NCBI RefSeq assembly: GCF_020171285.1
Contig: NZ_JAIUZI010000020.1
Span: forward strand, 1-64,000
DNA: 64,000 nt
DNA from: Seohaeicola saemankumensis
Lineage (GTDB): Bacteria > Pseudomonadota > Alphaproteobacteria > Rhodobacterales > Rhodobacteraceae
Direction: 5' to 3'
The notes under the pieces were generated by a model. It searched no databases. It was not told the DNA's origin and saw only the letters and a program-made list of their open reading frames with translations. The stretch's first letter is position 1. Each line of letters begins with the position of its first letter. Position numbers and translations under genes: made by a program. Below, one piece after another: positions 8,377 to 17,443 of the stretch.

Positions 8377-11300
8377 CTATGCCCCGATGTCCAGCCCGGC
8401 AAACAGCCCCGGCCCAAAACGCGCCGACAGCTGCGCAACCTCGATCCGGCCCGGCGCGGAAAAGCCGTCGGTCGCCTGCTGGGCGGCCGTATAGGTCCAG
8501 CCCGGGCTGGCCACCGTGGCCTCGCGCACCAGCGTCCCGCCTTGATAGAGCCGCAGCAGGTATTGCTCGGTCTCTTCGCCCAGCGGCACCTCGGGCAAAT
8601 CCCAGCTGTCGCCGTCCACCCTGGTCCGGCGGATCCAGCTGAGGGTCAGATCGCCGCCACTGGCCGCGCCCAGGCGCAGGTGACAGGGCGCATAGGGGCG
8701 CAACCCGGTGCCGTCAAAGGCCTCGACCCGGTGCACATAGGACGGGTCATCATAGCCGCACCGGGCGGGACCGATGCGGTAATGCCGCGCGATCCGGCGT
8801 TGCGCGCTGGTCAGTTCGATCTGGCCGGGGGCGCCGTTCATCAGCACCACCCAGGACCCGACCGGCCAGACCGGCGGCATCAGCCCGTCGCTGCCTGCCT
8901 GCCCGCGCAGACGCCCCGACAGCATATAGGTATCCGGCCCGATCAGCTCGGCCCCGGTGAACTGGAACAGCTCCCAGTTGCCGCTGGTCCCGTCGCCGAT
9001 CGCGGCCAGGTTGGCCCCGTTCAGCACCGCCGCCGTGTCCCGCGACTCCAGCGCCCCGGTGATCAGCTTGATCTGCAGCGGCGCGCCCCGGTCCCAGCGG
9101 CCCGCAGGCGCGGCGTTCAGCGGCGTCTCGGTGACACCGACCACCGCGCGCGCGGCGATGATGTCGTTCAGCACATAACCCGCGTCGCTGCCCGAATCGT
9201 AGACCGCGACCGAGCCGGGCCAGGGCTGCGCCGTGACCGCCAGATGCGGCGCATGAGGCACCTCGTCCCCGGTGATCAGCGGCAGATCCATGAACAGCGG
9301 CTGCACCGGCACCGGCGGCGCAAAGGCTTTTTGCGCGGGCAGGTCCTCGGGCAGTTCGGAGGGCGTATAGACGCCGGGTTCGATCCGCGCCGCCTCGATC
9401 AGCTGCAGGCCCGAATGCTCGACCCGGTCGACCCGGTAGAGCGCCGCACCTTCGCCGCCGTCCCCCGGCAGCCGCACCACATCGCCCGCCCCCAGGTGCA
9501 TCAATGACGGCGGCAGCGCAAAGCGGGCGCTGTCGCGGGCCACCCGCGCCTCGGTCAGCCAGCGTTCGGCCACCTGCCGGCCCTCGGCCCGCGTCATCGA
9601 CAGCGCCAGATCGCTTTCGGCGACCGCATGGGTCGCGTCTTCGGGCAGCACCGCCTCTTCGGCAATGACCCCATGGTCGCCGCCGGTCTCGACGAATTTC
9701 ACCCGCACGCGGCCGGTGACCTCCGATTGCGCCTCGCGGGTCTGTTCCAGCAATCCATCCAGATCCTCGGACACCGCCATCAGGTCGCGGTCGATATCCA
9801 CTGCCGGGGCGCCGTCGCGCATTACAAAGCGCAACAGCCCGTCGCGTTCGACCACGTCGAACCCATAGCGGAGCATCAGCGGTTGCAGCGCCTGACGCGC
9901 ATCACCGACCTGTTCGGTGACATAGCCGCGCACGATGCCGTAGAGCTGGCTGGTGTCCAGCGCATCCACGCCCGAACGGCGGCAGATTTCGGTCACGACC
10001 GAGGCCAGCGTCCGCGCGCCCACCCGCCCGTTCAGCCAGTGACCGCGCGCATAGTTGGCCCCGTCGCTCCACTGGCTGCGGGTATTGGGAAAGGCCGGGA
10101 AGGGCCGCGCGTCCCAGGCCCAGACATAGGCGTTGTCCAGGTCCAGCATCGGCCCGCCATAGATATCGGACAGCGGGTTGTTCTCGGGCTTCGCCCAATG
10201 GCCCAGAACCGCCTGCAGATAGGCCCGCTGGATCAGGTCGTCACGCCGCCCGTTGGAAAACAGCGGCAGCGCCGATTCCGACGATTTCGGGTCCAGGAAC
10301 TTGTTCGGCTGGTTGGTGCCCTTGTCGATCGCCGCGCAGCCCAGCTCGGTGAACCACACCGGTTTTGACCCCGGCACCCAATCCGTCGCCGTCGCCTGCC
10401 GCACGCCCCCGATCCGCTCGTGGTGGGCATTTTCCCACCAGCCGCGAATGTCCTTGTAGCGCCAGACCCAGGGTTCATCGTGTTCCGCATCGGTGATCGG
10501 CGTGCGCCGCTGCGATGCCCGCGCCTCCTCGGAATGGTAATACCAGTCAAAGCCCTCGCCGCCCGCGACATTGGCATCCAGATAGGCCGGGTCATAGATC
10601 GCCGGCCAACCGGCCTGCGCATCCAGATGGTCCTCGCCATCGCGCCAGTCGGACACCGGCATGTAGTTATCAATACCGATAAAATCGATGTCGTCATCCG
10701 CCCACAACGGATCAAGGTGGAAATACCGGTCGCCCGGCGCCTCGGGCGGCTGATAGCCAAAATACTCCGACCAGTCGGCGGCATAGCCGATCCTGACCTC
10801 CGGCCCCAACAGCGCGCGCACCTCGCCCGCCAGATCGCGCAGCGCCTGCACGGCGGGGAAGCCGCCCGCGCCCCTGATCTGCGTCAGCCCGCGAAACTCG
10901 GACCCGATGCAAAACGCATCCACGCCCCCCGCCGCCGCACACAGCGCCGCGTAATGCAGGATGAACCGCCGCAGCCCCCATTCCGCCGGACCGGCATAGC
11001 TGACCGCGCCGTCGCCGACGGTGAAATCCGCCGCCGTCGCGGTGCCGAAAAACGCCGCCACCTCGGCATCGGCCGCCGCCGTGCCATCGGGTGATCCCGC
11101 CTGCCCCGGCGCCACCGACAGGGTGATCCGCCCGCGCCATGGCAGGTGCAGTTGGTCGTCCGCCCCGGTCCAGGGGTCGGTCAGCCCGTTGCCCGGCTGC
11201 TGGTCCATCAGGACAAAGGGATAGAACATCACCCGCTGCCCGGCGGCATTCATGTGCCGGATCGCTTCGACCACCGAGGCATCGGCAGGCGTGCCGCCAT

Positions 11301-12309
11301 AGATCGGGCGGCCTTCGTCCTCGGCCATCTTCCCGGCGCTGCCGCGGGTCTCGCCCGCCACCGACCAGGGCATGTTGCTGCCCTCATAGGTCTTCTGCTC
11401 CACCTTCGGCACCAGCTGGCATGCCCCGCACCGCAGGTCGTTGCCGAACCACGACACCACCAGCGAAACGCTGTCGCAGGCGGGCAGTTCCTCGCCCAGC
11501 GCCTCCATCGAGGTCTGGAAATCGCTCAGCCCCGAGGGGGAATTCACATTCGCCGTCCAGCGCGACCCGGGCCCGCCGGAATAATAGACCGGGGTCGTCG
11601 CCAGCGCGTATTCACCGGTCCCCGGCATCAGCGCCACGCCGCTCACGATCTGCGCCAGATCGGTGTCGTAGCCCGGCGCGCCCGGCTGCTCGGCGCGGAT
11701 CACCTCAAACGAAAACTGCGGCACCCGGTTGCCAAAGGGTTCCAGCGCCAGGTCCTCCATCACCACATAGGCGGTGCCGCGATAGGCCGGCACCAGCCCC
11801 TCGCCCTCGATGGCCTCCATCGTCGGGTCCGGCGTCTGCTCGGACGACCCGGTATAGACCCGCAGATTCAGGTCGCCCGGCGCGACCTCCTCGCCATCGG
11901 CCCAGACGCGGCCCACGGATGCGATCTCGCCCTCGCAGAGTGCAATCGCCAACGATACCGAGTAGCTGTAGCTGGTGGTCTGCGGCTGGCTCGGCGCGCC
12001 CTTGCCGCCGCCGCCGCTGACCGACACGGTTTCCTGGAAATCCGAGGCCCAGATCACCTGGCCGCCGACCCGCATCCGGCCATAGACCCGTGCAATCGGC
12101 GCGCCCTCGCCCGCGTTCATGATGCGGAACCGGTCGACCTTGCCGGTATCCACCGGCTCCGATCCGCTGCCCAGCAGCCGCTGGTCGATCACCCGGCCCA
12201 GAGTCGCCCCCACCGCGCGCCCGATCGCCACCGACGACAACCCGGCAACGGTTCCGCCGACAGATCCGCCAATGGCCGCGCCCGCAGCCGAAAGTAATAT
12301 CGTCGCCAT
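8377..12309 (-). CDS. GTA host-specificity / tail fibre megaprotein (g15)
   Basis: 1310 residues, the largest gene of the GTA cluster. N-terminal glycine-rich helices are typical of phage tail tip proteins. They are followed by a TIM-barrel glycoside-hydrolase-like domain (about residues 400-750; HLDPLWADDDIDFIGIDNY, KPVWFTELGCAAIDKGTNQPNKF), then phage-tail domains (VDRVEHS, RAEGRQVAERWL) and a beta-rich C-terminus. In the R. capsulatus GTA the equivalent forms the tail-tip baseplate that contacts the recipient cell. Its start overlaps the end of g14 by one base. It appears intact, consistent with a working GTA. Confidence 0.93.
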   Translation of the reverse strand: MATILLSAAGAAIGGSVGGTVAGLSSVAIGRAVGATLGRVIDQRLLGSGSEPVDTGKVDRFRIMNAGEGAPIARVYGRMRVGGQVIWASDFQETVSVSGGGGKGAPSQPQTTSYSYSVSLAIALCEGEIASVGRVWADGEEVAPGDLNLRVYTGSSEQTPDPTMEAIEGEGLVPAYRGTAYVVMEDLALEPFGNRVPQFSFEVIRAEQPGAPGYDTDLAQIVSGVALMPGTGEYALATTPVYYSGGPGSRWTANVNSPSGLSDFQTSMEALGEELPACDSVSLVVSWFGNDLRCGACQLVPKVEQKTYEGSNMPWSVAGETRGSAGKMAEDEGRPIYGGTPADASVVEAIRHMNAAGQRVMFYPFVLMDQQPGNGLTDPWTGADDQLHLPWRGRITLSVAPGQAGSPDGTAAADAEVAAFFGTATAADFTVGDGAVSYAGPAEWGLRRFILHYAALCAAAGGVDAFCIGSEFRGLTQIRGAGGFPAVQALRDLAGEVRALLGPEVRIGYAADWSEYFGYQPPEAPGDRYFHLDPLWADDDIDFIGIDNYMPVSDWRDGEDHLDAQAGWPAIYDPAYLDANVAGGEGFDWYYHSEEARASQRRTPITDAEHDEPWVWRYKDIRGWWENAHHERIGGVRQATATDWVPGSKPVWFTELGCAAIDKGTNQPNKFLDPKSSESALPLFSNGRRDDLIQRAYLQAVLGHWAKPENNPLSDIYGGPMLDLDNAYVWAWDARPFPAFPNTRSQWSDGANYARGHWLNGRVGARTLASVVTEICRRSGVDALDTSQLYGIVRGYVTEQVGDARQALQPLMLRYGFDVVERDGLLRFVMRDGAPAVDIDRDLMAVSEDLDGLLEQTREAQSEVTGRVRVKFVETGGDHGVIAEEAVLPEDATHAVAESDLALSMTRAEGRQVAERWLTEARVARDSARFALPPSLMHLGAGDVVRLPGDGGEGAALYRVDRVEHSGLQLIEAARIEPGVYTPSELPEDLPAQKAFAPPVPVQPLFMDLPLITGDEVPHAPHLAVTAQPWPGSVAVYDSGSDAGYVLNDIIAARAVVGVTETPLNAAPAGRWDRGAPLQIKLITGALESRDTAAVLNGANLAAIGDGTSGNWELFQFTGAELIGPDTYMLSGRLRGQAGSDGLMPPVWPVGSWVVLMNGAPGQIELTSAQRRIARHYRIGPARCGYDDPSYVHRVEAFDGTGLRPYAPCHLRLGAASGGDLTLSWIRRTRVDGDSWDLPEVPLGEETEQYLLRLYQGGTLVREATVASPGWTYTAAQQATDGFSAPGRIEVAQLSARFGPGLFAGLDIGA

Positions 12310-12752
12310 CAGTGATCCTCCGTCGGAAATTCAAACCGGGCCACGATCCGGCGGGCCCAGGCCCGGCTCAGCGGGCTCTCGACCACCCCGTGGCCGCTAT
12401 AGGCGTGGATGAACGCGGGGGCGTCCCCGCCCCGCGACACGATCCCCAGATGTTTGGCCACCGCCGCCGCCCGCATCCGGAACAGCACGACATCGCCGGG
12501 CAGCGGCGTGCCCGCGGGCAATTCCCGCAGGTGCCGCGCCGCCGCTGCCCACAACCGTTCCTCGCGCTGCGGCTCGGACCAGTCCATCGAATAGGCCGGC
12601 ACCGCCTCGGGTTCGCCCCCGTAACACTCGCGCCAGATCCCCCGGATCAGCCCCAGGCAATCGGCCCCGGCCCCCCGGCGCGACGCCTGATGACGGTACG
12701 GCGTGCCCAGCCAGCCGCGCGCGGCGGCCAGTATATCCTCGCGGCGTGACAT
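12309..12752 (-). CDS. GTA NlpC/P60-type peptidase (g14)
   Basis: 147 residues. NlpC/P60 papain-like fold with catalytic Cys in GADCLGLIRGIW and His in KHLGIV, with a further His in FIHAYSGHGVVES. It sits in the tail tip and is expected to cut peptidoglycan peptides when DNA is delivered. The true start is the ATG at 12752, which overlaps the stop of g13 as TGATG; the open frame upstream is a shadow of g13. Confidence 0.9.
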   Translation of the reverse strand: MSRREDILAAARGWLGTPYRHQASRRGAGADCLGLIRGIWRECYGGEPEAVPAYSMDWSEPQREERLWAAAARHLRELPAGTPLPGDVVLFRMRAAAVAKHLGIVSRGGDAPAFIHAYSGHGVVESPLSRAWARRIVARFEFPTEDH

Positions 12753-13639
12753 CAGCGCAGGCTCCCGCCCGTGTTGGCCGCGCTCGATTTCGGCACCGCC
12801 ACCACCCAGTCCTCGCCCGGCAGGTCCGGGAAGCCCTGGAAATTGACCAGATTGTTGAACTTCAGCCGGCAGGTCTCGAACCGCTTGTCGCAGCCCGCCT
12901 CCAGCCGCACCGTATCGCCCACCGCGATCTGCGCGCGCAGCGGCTGCCACAGTTCGATCACCCGTGCGCCGTCCTCCAGACGGTCCTGCTTGATCGCCCC
13001 CCACAGCCCCTCGGCCGCGCCCGAGGTCACCACCAGCCGGCCGCGCCCGAACCAGCCCGGCTCGAACCCGTCCAGCGTTTCCCAGCGAAACAGCCGCGCC
13101 GCGTCGACCCCGGCCACCGCCCGCGTCTCGGCATAGCCCGGTGTATCCATCGCAAACCGGCAATCGCCATCGCCCAGAACGGCGGTGCAGGGCTTCTGGA
13201 ACACCCGCCCCAGCGGCCGGTTCAGCGCCCCGGTCAGCCCGCGCAACTCTGCGTGAAACGCGCCACCCGCCCGGCGCAACTCGCCGATAGAACCGCGAAA
13301 CTGCAGCCACCGCATGTCGGGATCGGCCCAGTTCACCAGCCAGGCGCGGATCTCGGCACCGTCGAACCGGCCCGCCTCGATATCCTCCTCGCGAACCGAT
13401 CCGTCGCTCAGCGCGCCAATCGCCTCGGTGTTGTCCACCGACAGCCCCGTACCCTGCGCCAGCGCCAGCGCCGACAACCCGGTGTCGGCCTTGAACGTGA
13501 TGCCTTCGAATTGCAGCGTGCGGTCATGGTCGGTGAACCCATGGGTCACCCCGTCACCCCGCGTCACCGCCCAGGCATGGCACAGCGTCGTCAGACCACT
13601 CTCCAGATGCGCGCGAAAGCCTGCGTCCATACCCGCCAT
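12752..13639 (-). CDS. GTA hub/baseplate protein, DUF2163 family (g13)
   Basis: 295 residues with the N-terminal pattern of the DUF2163/BR0599 family (LTTLCHAWAVTRGDGVTHGFTDHD). The C-terminal domain is Cys-rich (CDKRFETCRLKFNN, NLVNFQGFPDLPGED) and resembles the region reported to bind an iron-sulphur cluster in the R. capsulatus hub protein. It overlaps both neighbours by one base, indicating translational coupling. Confidence 0.9.
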   Translation of the reverse strand: MAGMDAGFRAHLESGLTTLCHAWAVTRGDGVTHGFTDHDRTLQFEGITFKADTGLSALALAQGTGLSVDNTEAIGALSDGSVREEDIEAGRFDGAEIRAWLVNWADPDMRWLQFRGSIGELRRAGGAFHAELRGLTGALNRPLGRVFQKPCTAVLGDGDCRFAMDTPGYAETRAVAGVDAARLFRWETLDGFEPGWFGRGRLVVTSGAAEGLWGAIKQDRLEDGARVIELWQPLRAQIAVGDTVRLEAGCDKRFETCRLKFNNLVNFQGFPDLPGEDWVVAVPKSSAANTGGSLR

Positions 13640-14271
13640 CAGACCCGCACCTCCACCACCGGCACATTCGGTACGTCACCGGCCTGGAAACTGGCGACAC
13701 TGGTCTGGATCCGGTCGGTGTCGAACCGAACCGGCACGTCGAATTCGAACCCGGCGGTGATCTGCTCCTCTTCCGAGGGCGGATGCACAAAGGTGATCAG
13801 CCCGGTGGTCACATCCACCTCGTAATCCACCGCCTCGCGCATCTCGTCCTGCGCCAGTCCGATCCGCACCGAACCCTCAACGGGTTTGGTGATCGGGCGG
13901 GCATAGGAAAACGCGCCCGAGCGGTAGGTCTTGACCAGCTGGAACGACACCGTGGCCCCGTCGCCCTGGGCAATCACCTGGTCGCGAAAGGTCACTTCCG
14001 CCGTGGCCCGCCCCGACTTGTAATCCGACCAGTCCTTCCAGCGGAACCCGTGCATCTGCCCGCGCCGCGCCTCGAAAAAGGAAATCAGCGTCTCGATATC
14101 GTCCAGCGACCGCATCCCCAGCCCGGCGTCATAGCGCCGGCGCGAATGCGCCCAGGGCGTGTTGCGTTCCTCGAACCCATTGGCCAGCGTCACCACATCC
14201 GTGCGCCGCTCGGGGCCGCCCACCGACCCGAAACTCAGGTTGGCCGGGAATCTCACCTCGTGGAAAATCAT
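13639..14271 (-). CDS. GTA distal tail protein, DUF2460 family (g12)
   Basis: 210 residues. The DUF2460 opening FHEVRFPANLSFGSVGGPERRTDVV and the block RRRYDAGLGMRSLDDIETLISFFEARRGQMHGFRWKDW-like region are typical (key residues Arg-Arg-Tyr-Asp-Ala and Gly-Phe-Arg-Trp-Lys-Asp). It forms the ring that joins the tail tube to the baseplate. 12 bp follow the tape-measure gene. Confidence 0.9.
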   Translation of the reverse strand: MIFHEVRFPANLSFGSVGGPERRTDVVTLANGFEERNTPWAHSRRRYDAGLGMRSLDDIETLISFFEARRGQMHGFRWKDWSDYKSGRATAEVTFRDQVIAQGDGATVSFQLVKTYRSGAFSYARPITKPVEGSVRIGLAQDEMREAVDYEVDVTTGLITFVHPPSEEEQITAGFEFDVPVRFDTDRIQTSVASFQAGDVPNVPVVEVRV

Positions 14272-14283
14272 CGCTCGTCCCCC

Positions 14284-14943
14284 TTACCGATTGCGCGCGC
14301 CACGACCCAGCGCCCGGCTCATCTGTGCCGCGATCTGGCTCTGGCTGCGCTGGAACCCCTGCACGTCCGGGGTCGAGATGTTCATCACCACGCTGACCGA
14401 TCCGCCGCCCGAGGCGCGCACCCCCAGCTTGCCGTCGGCGCCCCGGCTCAGCGGCATGATCGCCTCCGGCCCGGCCTCGCCCATCAACCCCATGCCGCCG
14501 CGCATCGGAAAGGTGACCGGCCCGCTGATCACCCCGCCATTGGCAAAGGGCATCACGCGGCCCTGCGAAAACCCGGCGCCATCGGCAAAGGGCAGCAGCC
14601 CCTGCACGATACTGCCGACCCCATCGGCCAGCAGCCCGCCGAAATGGTTGGTCACCGGCTTGATCGCCGCCGAATAGGTGGTCTGGATCATCGACCGCGC
14701 CACCGTCTCCAGTGCGTCCGACAGCTTCATGCCGTCAAAGACGACGCCGTCAAAGGCCTTGCGCAATCCCTTGGAAAACCCGCGTTCCAGGGTCGCCACA
14801 TCCTTGCCCGTGGCTGCCAGACCCTCGCGCATCCGGCGCAGCTCGGCGTCGAAACCGGCGGCCATGTTGGCCGCGCCCGACAGGGCGTCTTCCAGCCCCT
14901 CGGCGCCGTCGCGCAGATCCGAAATCCCGTCCCGATCAGTCAT
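14284..14943 (-). CDS. GTA tape-measure protein (g11)
   Basis: About 219 residues, very short for a siphovirus tape measure but normal for GTAs with short tails. It has an N-terminal coiled region (LRDGAEGLEDALSGAANMAAGFDAELRRM) and a glycine-rich hydrophobic middle (FADGAGFSQGRVMPFANGGVISGPVTF) typical of tape-measure C-termini. The start at 14943 (MTDRDGISD) is supported by AAGGAGAG four bases upstream. It overlaps the preceding gene by 8 bp. Confidence 0.88.
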   Translation of the reverse strand: MTDRDGISDLRDGAEGLEDALSGAANMAAGFDAELRRMREGLAATGKDVATLERGFSKGLRKAFDGVVFDGMKLSDALETVARSMIQTTYSAAIKPVTNHFGGLLADGVGSIVQGLLPFADGAGFSQGRVMPFANGGVISGPVTFPMRGGMGLMGEAGPEAIMPLSRGADGKLGVRASGGGSVSVVMNISTPDVQGFQRSQSQIAAQMSRALGRGARNR

Positions 14944-15163
14944 CGCACTCTCCTTTTTCACCGGCCCCGACACCGGCCCCGGCCCCGTCCGGCCAGGCCG
15001 CCATCAGCGCATCCAGCCCGCTCCGGTTCAGCGGCGCCTGCGCCCCGCCCTGCCCCAGCATCAGCCGCAGCTCGGCCGGGGTCAGCCGCCAGAACTGCTC
15101 CGGCGTCAGCCGCAGCCCCTGCATCCCGGCCCGCATCAGCGCGGGCCAATCGAATTGGCTCAT
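14936..15163 (-). CDS. GTA small tail assembly protein (g10.1)
   Basis: 75 residues starting MSQFDWPALMRAGMQGLRL, with TPEQFWRLTPAELRLML, the classic pattern of the short phage tail assembly chaperone family (rcc01693-like) in GTAs. ATGA overlap with the preceding gene at 15160-15163 and an 8-bp overlap with the tape-measure start. Too short to stand out in its long reading frame, but the motif is clear. Confidence 0.85.
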   Translation of the reverse strand: MSQFDWPALMRAGMQGLRLTPEQFWRLTPAELRLMLGQGGAQAPLNRSGLDALMAAWPDGAGAGVGAGEKGECDD

Positions 15164-15480
15164 GTCTCGCCCGGCACCATGAAGGCCCGCGCCAGCAGCT
15201 CCGCCGCCGCCCGTGCCGCCGCCATCGGGCCGCCCTCGATCTCGGCCCGCAGCAGGTCGGACGCCCCAACATCCGCCCCGCCGCCGCGCAATCCGGCCAC
15301 CACCAGCGCCAGAACGTCGCCGCTGGAAAACCGCGCGCCCTCGAACCGGGCCACCAGATCCACCAGCGATCCCGCCTCCAGCCTCTGCTCCAGCTCGGCC
15401 AACGCGCCTAGCGTCAGCTTCAGCACCCGGCGCTCCCCGTCGATGACCAGGGCCACCTCTCCCGTCCACGGATTGGCCAT
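15160..15480 (-). CDS. GTA tail assembly chaperone (g10)
   Basis: 106 residues beginning MANPWTGEVALVIDGERRVLKLTLGA, the GTA-family pattern of a gene between the major tail protein and the tape measure, in the position of phage G/GT chaperones. ATGA overlap with g10.1. No programmed frameshift was evident because both chaperone-like genes are separate frames with their own starts. Confidence 0.87.
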   Translation of the reverse strand: MANPWTGEVALVIDGERRVLKLTLGALAELEQRLEAGSLVDLVARFEGARFSSGDVLALVVAGLRGGGADVGASDLLRAEIEGGPMAAARAAAELLARAFMVPGET

Positions 15481-15485
15481 GTCGA

Positions 15486-15899
15486 TCAGAGCGCCGTAAA
15501 GATCAGCGCCCCGGCGCTTGCCAGCGACATCTCGTATGTCGCCTCGCCGTTGTGGCTGCCGGCATATTCGATCGAGGTCACCTGGAACGCCCCCTCGACG
15601 ATGCCGAAATCGGGGATGATTACCTGGAAATCCGGCGTCTCGCCGTCAAAGAACAGCTGCCGCGCGCGCTCGTCCGTGCCTTCGTCCTTGAAAACGCCCG
15701 AGCCGGAAATCGCCGCCGATTTCACGCCTGCGCCCGACAGCAGCTCGCGCCAGCCGCCCTGGCTTTCCAGGCTGGTCACATCGACGCTTTCCGCGTTGAA
15801 ACTGACCCGCGTGGCGCGCAGCCCCGCGATGGTTTGAAACTGACCGTCGCCGGTCATGTCCACTTTGACCAACAGGTCCTTGCCGTTTTGAGCACCCAT
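15486..15899 (-). CDS. GTA major tail tube protein (g9)
   Basis: 137 residues starting MGAQNGKDLLVKVDMTGDG, with FNAESVDVTSLESQGGWRELL and a conserved beta-rich C-terminus (GTFQVTSIEYAG-like). Size and order fit the major tail protein that polymerises into the tube. The ATG at 15899 was chosen from a much longer open frame because the family begins here and an AGAGAACTC ribosome site precedes it. Confidence 0.9.
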   Translation of the reverse strand: MGAQNGKDLLVKVDMTGDGQFQTIAGLRATRVSFNAESVDVTSLESQGGWRELLSGAGVKSAAISGSGVFKDEGTDERARQLFFDGETPDFQVIIPDFGIVEGAFQVTSIEYAGSHNGEATYEMSLASAGALIFTAL

Positions 15900-15922
15900 G
15901 AGTTCTCTCCAGATTGAATGGC

Positions 15923-16336
15923 TTAATTGTCTTCCACGCGGGCGCGGAACCTCAGATCGATCCGCCGCACCTGACCGGCCCGCCCGGTCCGCCGGGCGCT
16001 GGCCCGTTCGAACCACAGCCCGACCACCCGGCCCCGGCTCAGCACCAGCGTGCCGTTCAGCAACGCATCGCCAATGGCCGCCGCAATCGCCTTGGCCGCG
16101 GCAAAGCCCTCGGCCTCGCTGACCACCGACACCGTGAACCGGTGCAGCGCGCCCGCGCCGCTGGCGTCCGACCGGTCGCGCACCTCTTCGGGGCCGAGGC
16201 TGACATAGGTCTCGGGCACCGGACCGGCCGGCAGCGCGTCGTAAATGGCCCCGCCGATCAGCGCGTTCAGCCCTGCGTCGCTGGTCAGGTGCTGATACAC
16301 CGCCTCCTGCAGGGGGGCCGCCATCGCATAGCTCAT
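15923..16336 (-). CDS. GTA tail terminator, DUF3168 family (g8)
   Basis: 137 residues with the DUF3168 pattern: LQEAVYQHLTSDAGLNALIGG, YDALPAG, TYVSLGPEEVRDRSD. DUF3168 proteins cap the tail tube where it joins the head. ATGA overlap with g7 at 16333-16336. Confidence 0.9.
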   Translation of the reverse strand: MSYAMAAPLQEAVYQHLTSDAGLNALIGGAIYDALPAGPVPETYVSLGPEEVRDRSDASGAGALHRFTVSVVSEAEGFAAAKAIAAAIGDALLNGTLVLSRGRVVGLWFERASARRTGRAGQVRRIDLRFRARVEDN

Positions 16337-16671
16337 GCCGCCACCTCCTCATCCGCGAAACAGGTCAGGTAGCGGCCATCGGCGTCGCGCTCCGACACCG
16401 CCCGGATCACATAGATCCGCGCGCCATCACGAAACCGCTGCTCGGGGGCCGGGCGCATCGCCGATCCCACCGGCGCCGCGCGCACCACCACCTTGTACGA
16501 GGTCGAGGCCAGCGCCATGCCCGCCTCGGCGCGTTCGCGCCCGCTGCGGGTCTGCACATCAGCCCACAGCGTGCCCAGCGCCGACCAGGTTTCCGAAAAC
16601 CCGCCCGCGCCGTCGCCCACGCGCACCGGCGCCTCCAGCGCCAGTTTCCGGTTCAGCCGCGGCGCGCTCAT
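16333..16671 (-). CDS. GTA head closure / head-tail adaptor (g7)
   Basis: 112 residues of the phage head-tail joining family (N-terminal LNRKLALEAPVRVGDGAGGFSETW, RYLTCFADEE at the end). Start at 16671 overlaps the stop of g6 as ATGA; upstream open frame is a shadow of g6. It closes the portal channel after packaging. Confidence 0.88.
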   Translation of the reverse strand: MSAPRLNRKLALEAPVRVGDGAGGFSETWSALGTLWADVQTRSGRERAEAGMALASTSYKVVVRAAPVGSAMRPAPEQRFRDGARIYVIRAVSERDADGRYLTCFADEEVAA

Positions 16672-17273
16672 TGGCCCGCCCCCGCGCCCAGCCGCAGCCG
16701 CACCACCCGGTAGCGCTGGATCAGGCTGGTCACCCCGAACGGCATGCACCCGTCGCCCAGCGCGGTCTCGTGCCGGTATTCGTAGTAATGCGCCGCCAGC
16801 AGCAGCACCGCCTGCGCCAGATCGCCGGGCAACCCGCCCCAGTCGGCGGCCATACCGGCGGTAAACTCCACCCGCACCGAACCGCCGCCCGGCACATTGG
16901 GCAACAGCGCCCCCGCCGGGCACAGCCTTGGCTGCTGGCTGTCGGGCACCAGCCGGTACTGCGCCGCCGCGACCGGGGTCTCTGCCGCAGCCGCATCCAC
17001 CAGCACCAGCGCCGTCACCGCGCTCACCGGCACCGCCGGCAGCGGTTCGCCCGCCGGATCGCTCCAGTCGCTCAGAACCCAGCTGAAATCGCGCGAAATC
17101 AGGATCTTGCCGGTACGCGCCTCGATCGCCGACAGCGCCGCCCGCAAAAAGCTCTTCAGCACCTCGTCCTGCAGCGTGTCTTCGCCAAATCCCGTTCCCA
17201 GCCGCAGATGCGCCTTGAACTGTTCCACCGGCAGCGCCGCGTCGGGTACCGTGGTTTCTTCGATCAACATCAT
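16668..17273 (-). CDS. GTA head-tail connector (g6, phiE125 gp8-like)
   Basis: 201 residues. VEQFKAHLRLG, LKSFLRAALSAIEARTG and a helical C-terminus LAQAVLLLAAHYYEYR match the connector family that binds directly under the portal. I placed the start at 17273 (MMLIEETTV), where GGAG lies 7 bases upstream, rather than the open-frame start at 17345. Followed with an ATGA overlap by g7. Confidence 0.88.
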   Translation of the reverse strand: MMLIEETTVPDAALPVEQFKAHLRLGTGFGEDTLQDEVLKSFLRAALSAIEARTGKILISRDFSWVLSDWSDPAGEPLPAVPVSAVTALVLVDAAAAETPVAAAQYRLVPDSQQPRLCPAGALLPNVPGGGSVRVEFTAGMAADWGGLPGDLAQAVLLLAAHYYEYRHETALGDGCMPFGVTSLIQRYRVVRLRLGAGAGQ

Positions 17274-17443
17274 CACTTCACTCCGCAAATCCGGCCCCGC
17301 CCGGCCTGTATTTTCGCCCAAAAGCGGACGCGCGCCGCCCCACATTGCTCGGACGGAGGGGAGCAGCTAGACAACATGAGGGTCTCACCCGGCGCGCGCC
17401 CGGGACAGGACCGGTCGCCCGGCCCCGCCCCATCCGACACCGC

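Noticed and set aside
8251-12297. Several plus-strand frames opposite the large GTA gene
   Set aside because: All are shadows of the GTA host-specificity gene.
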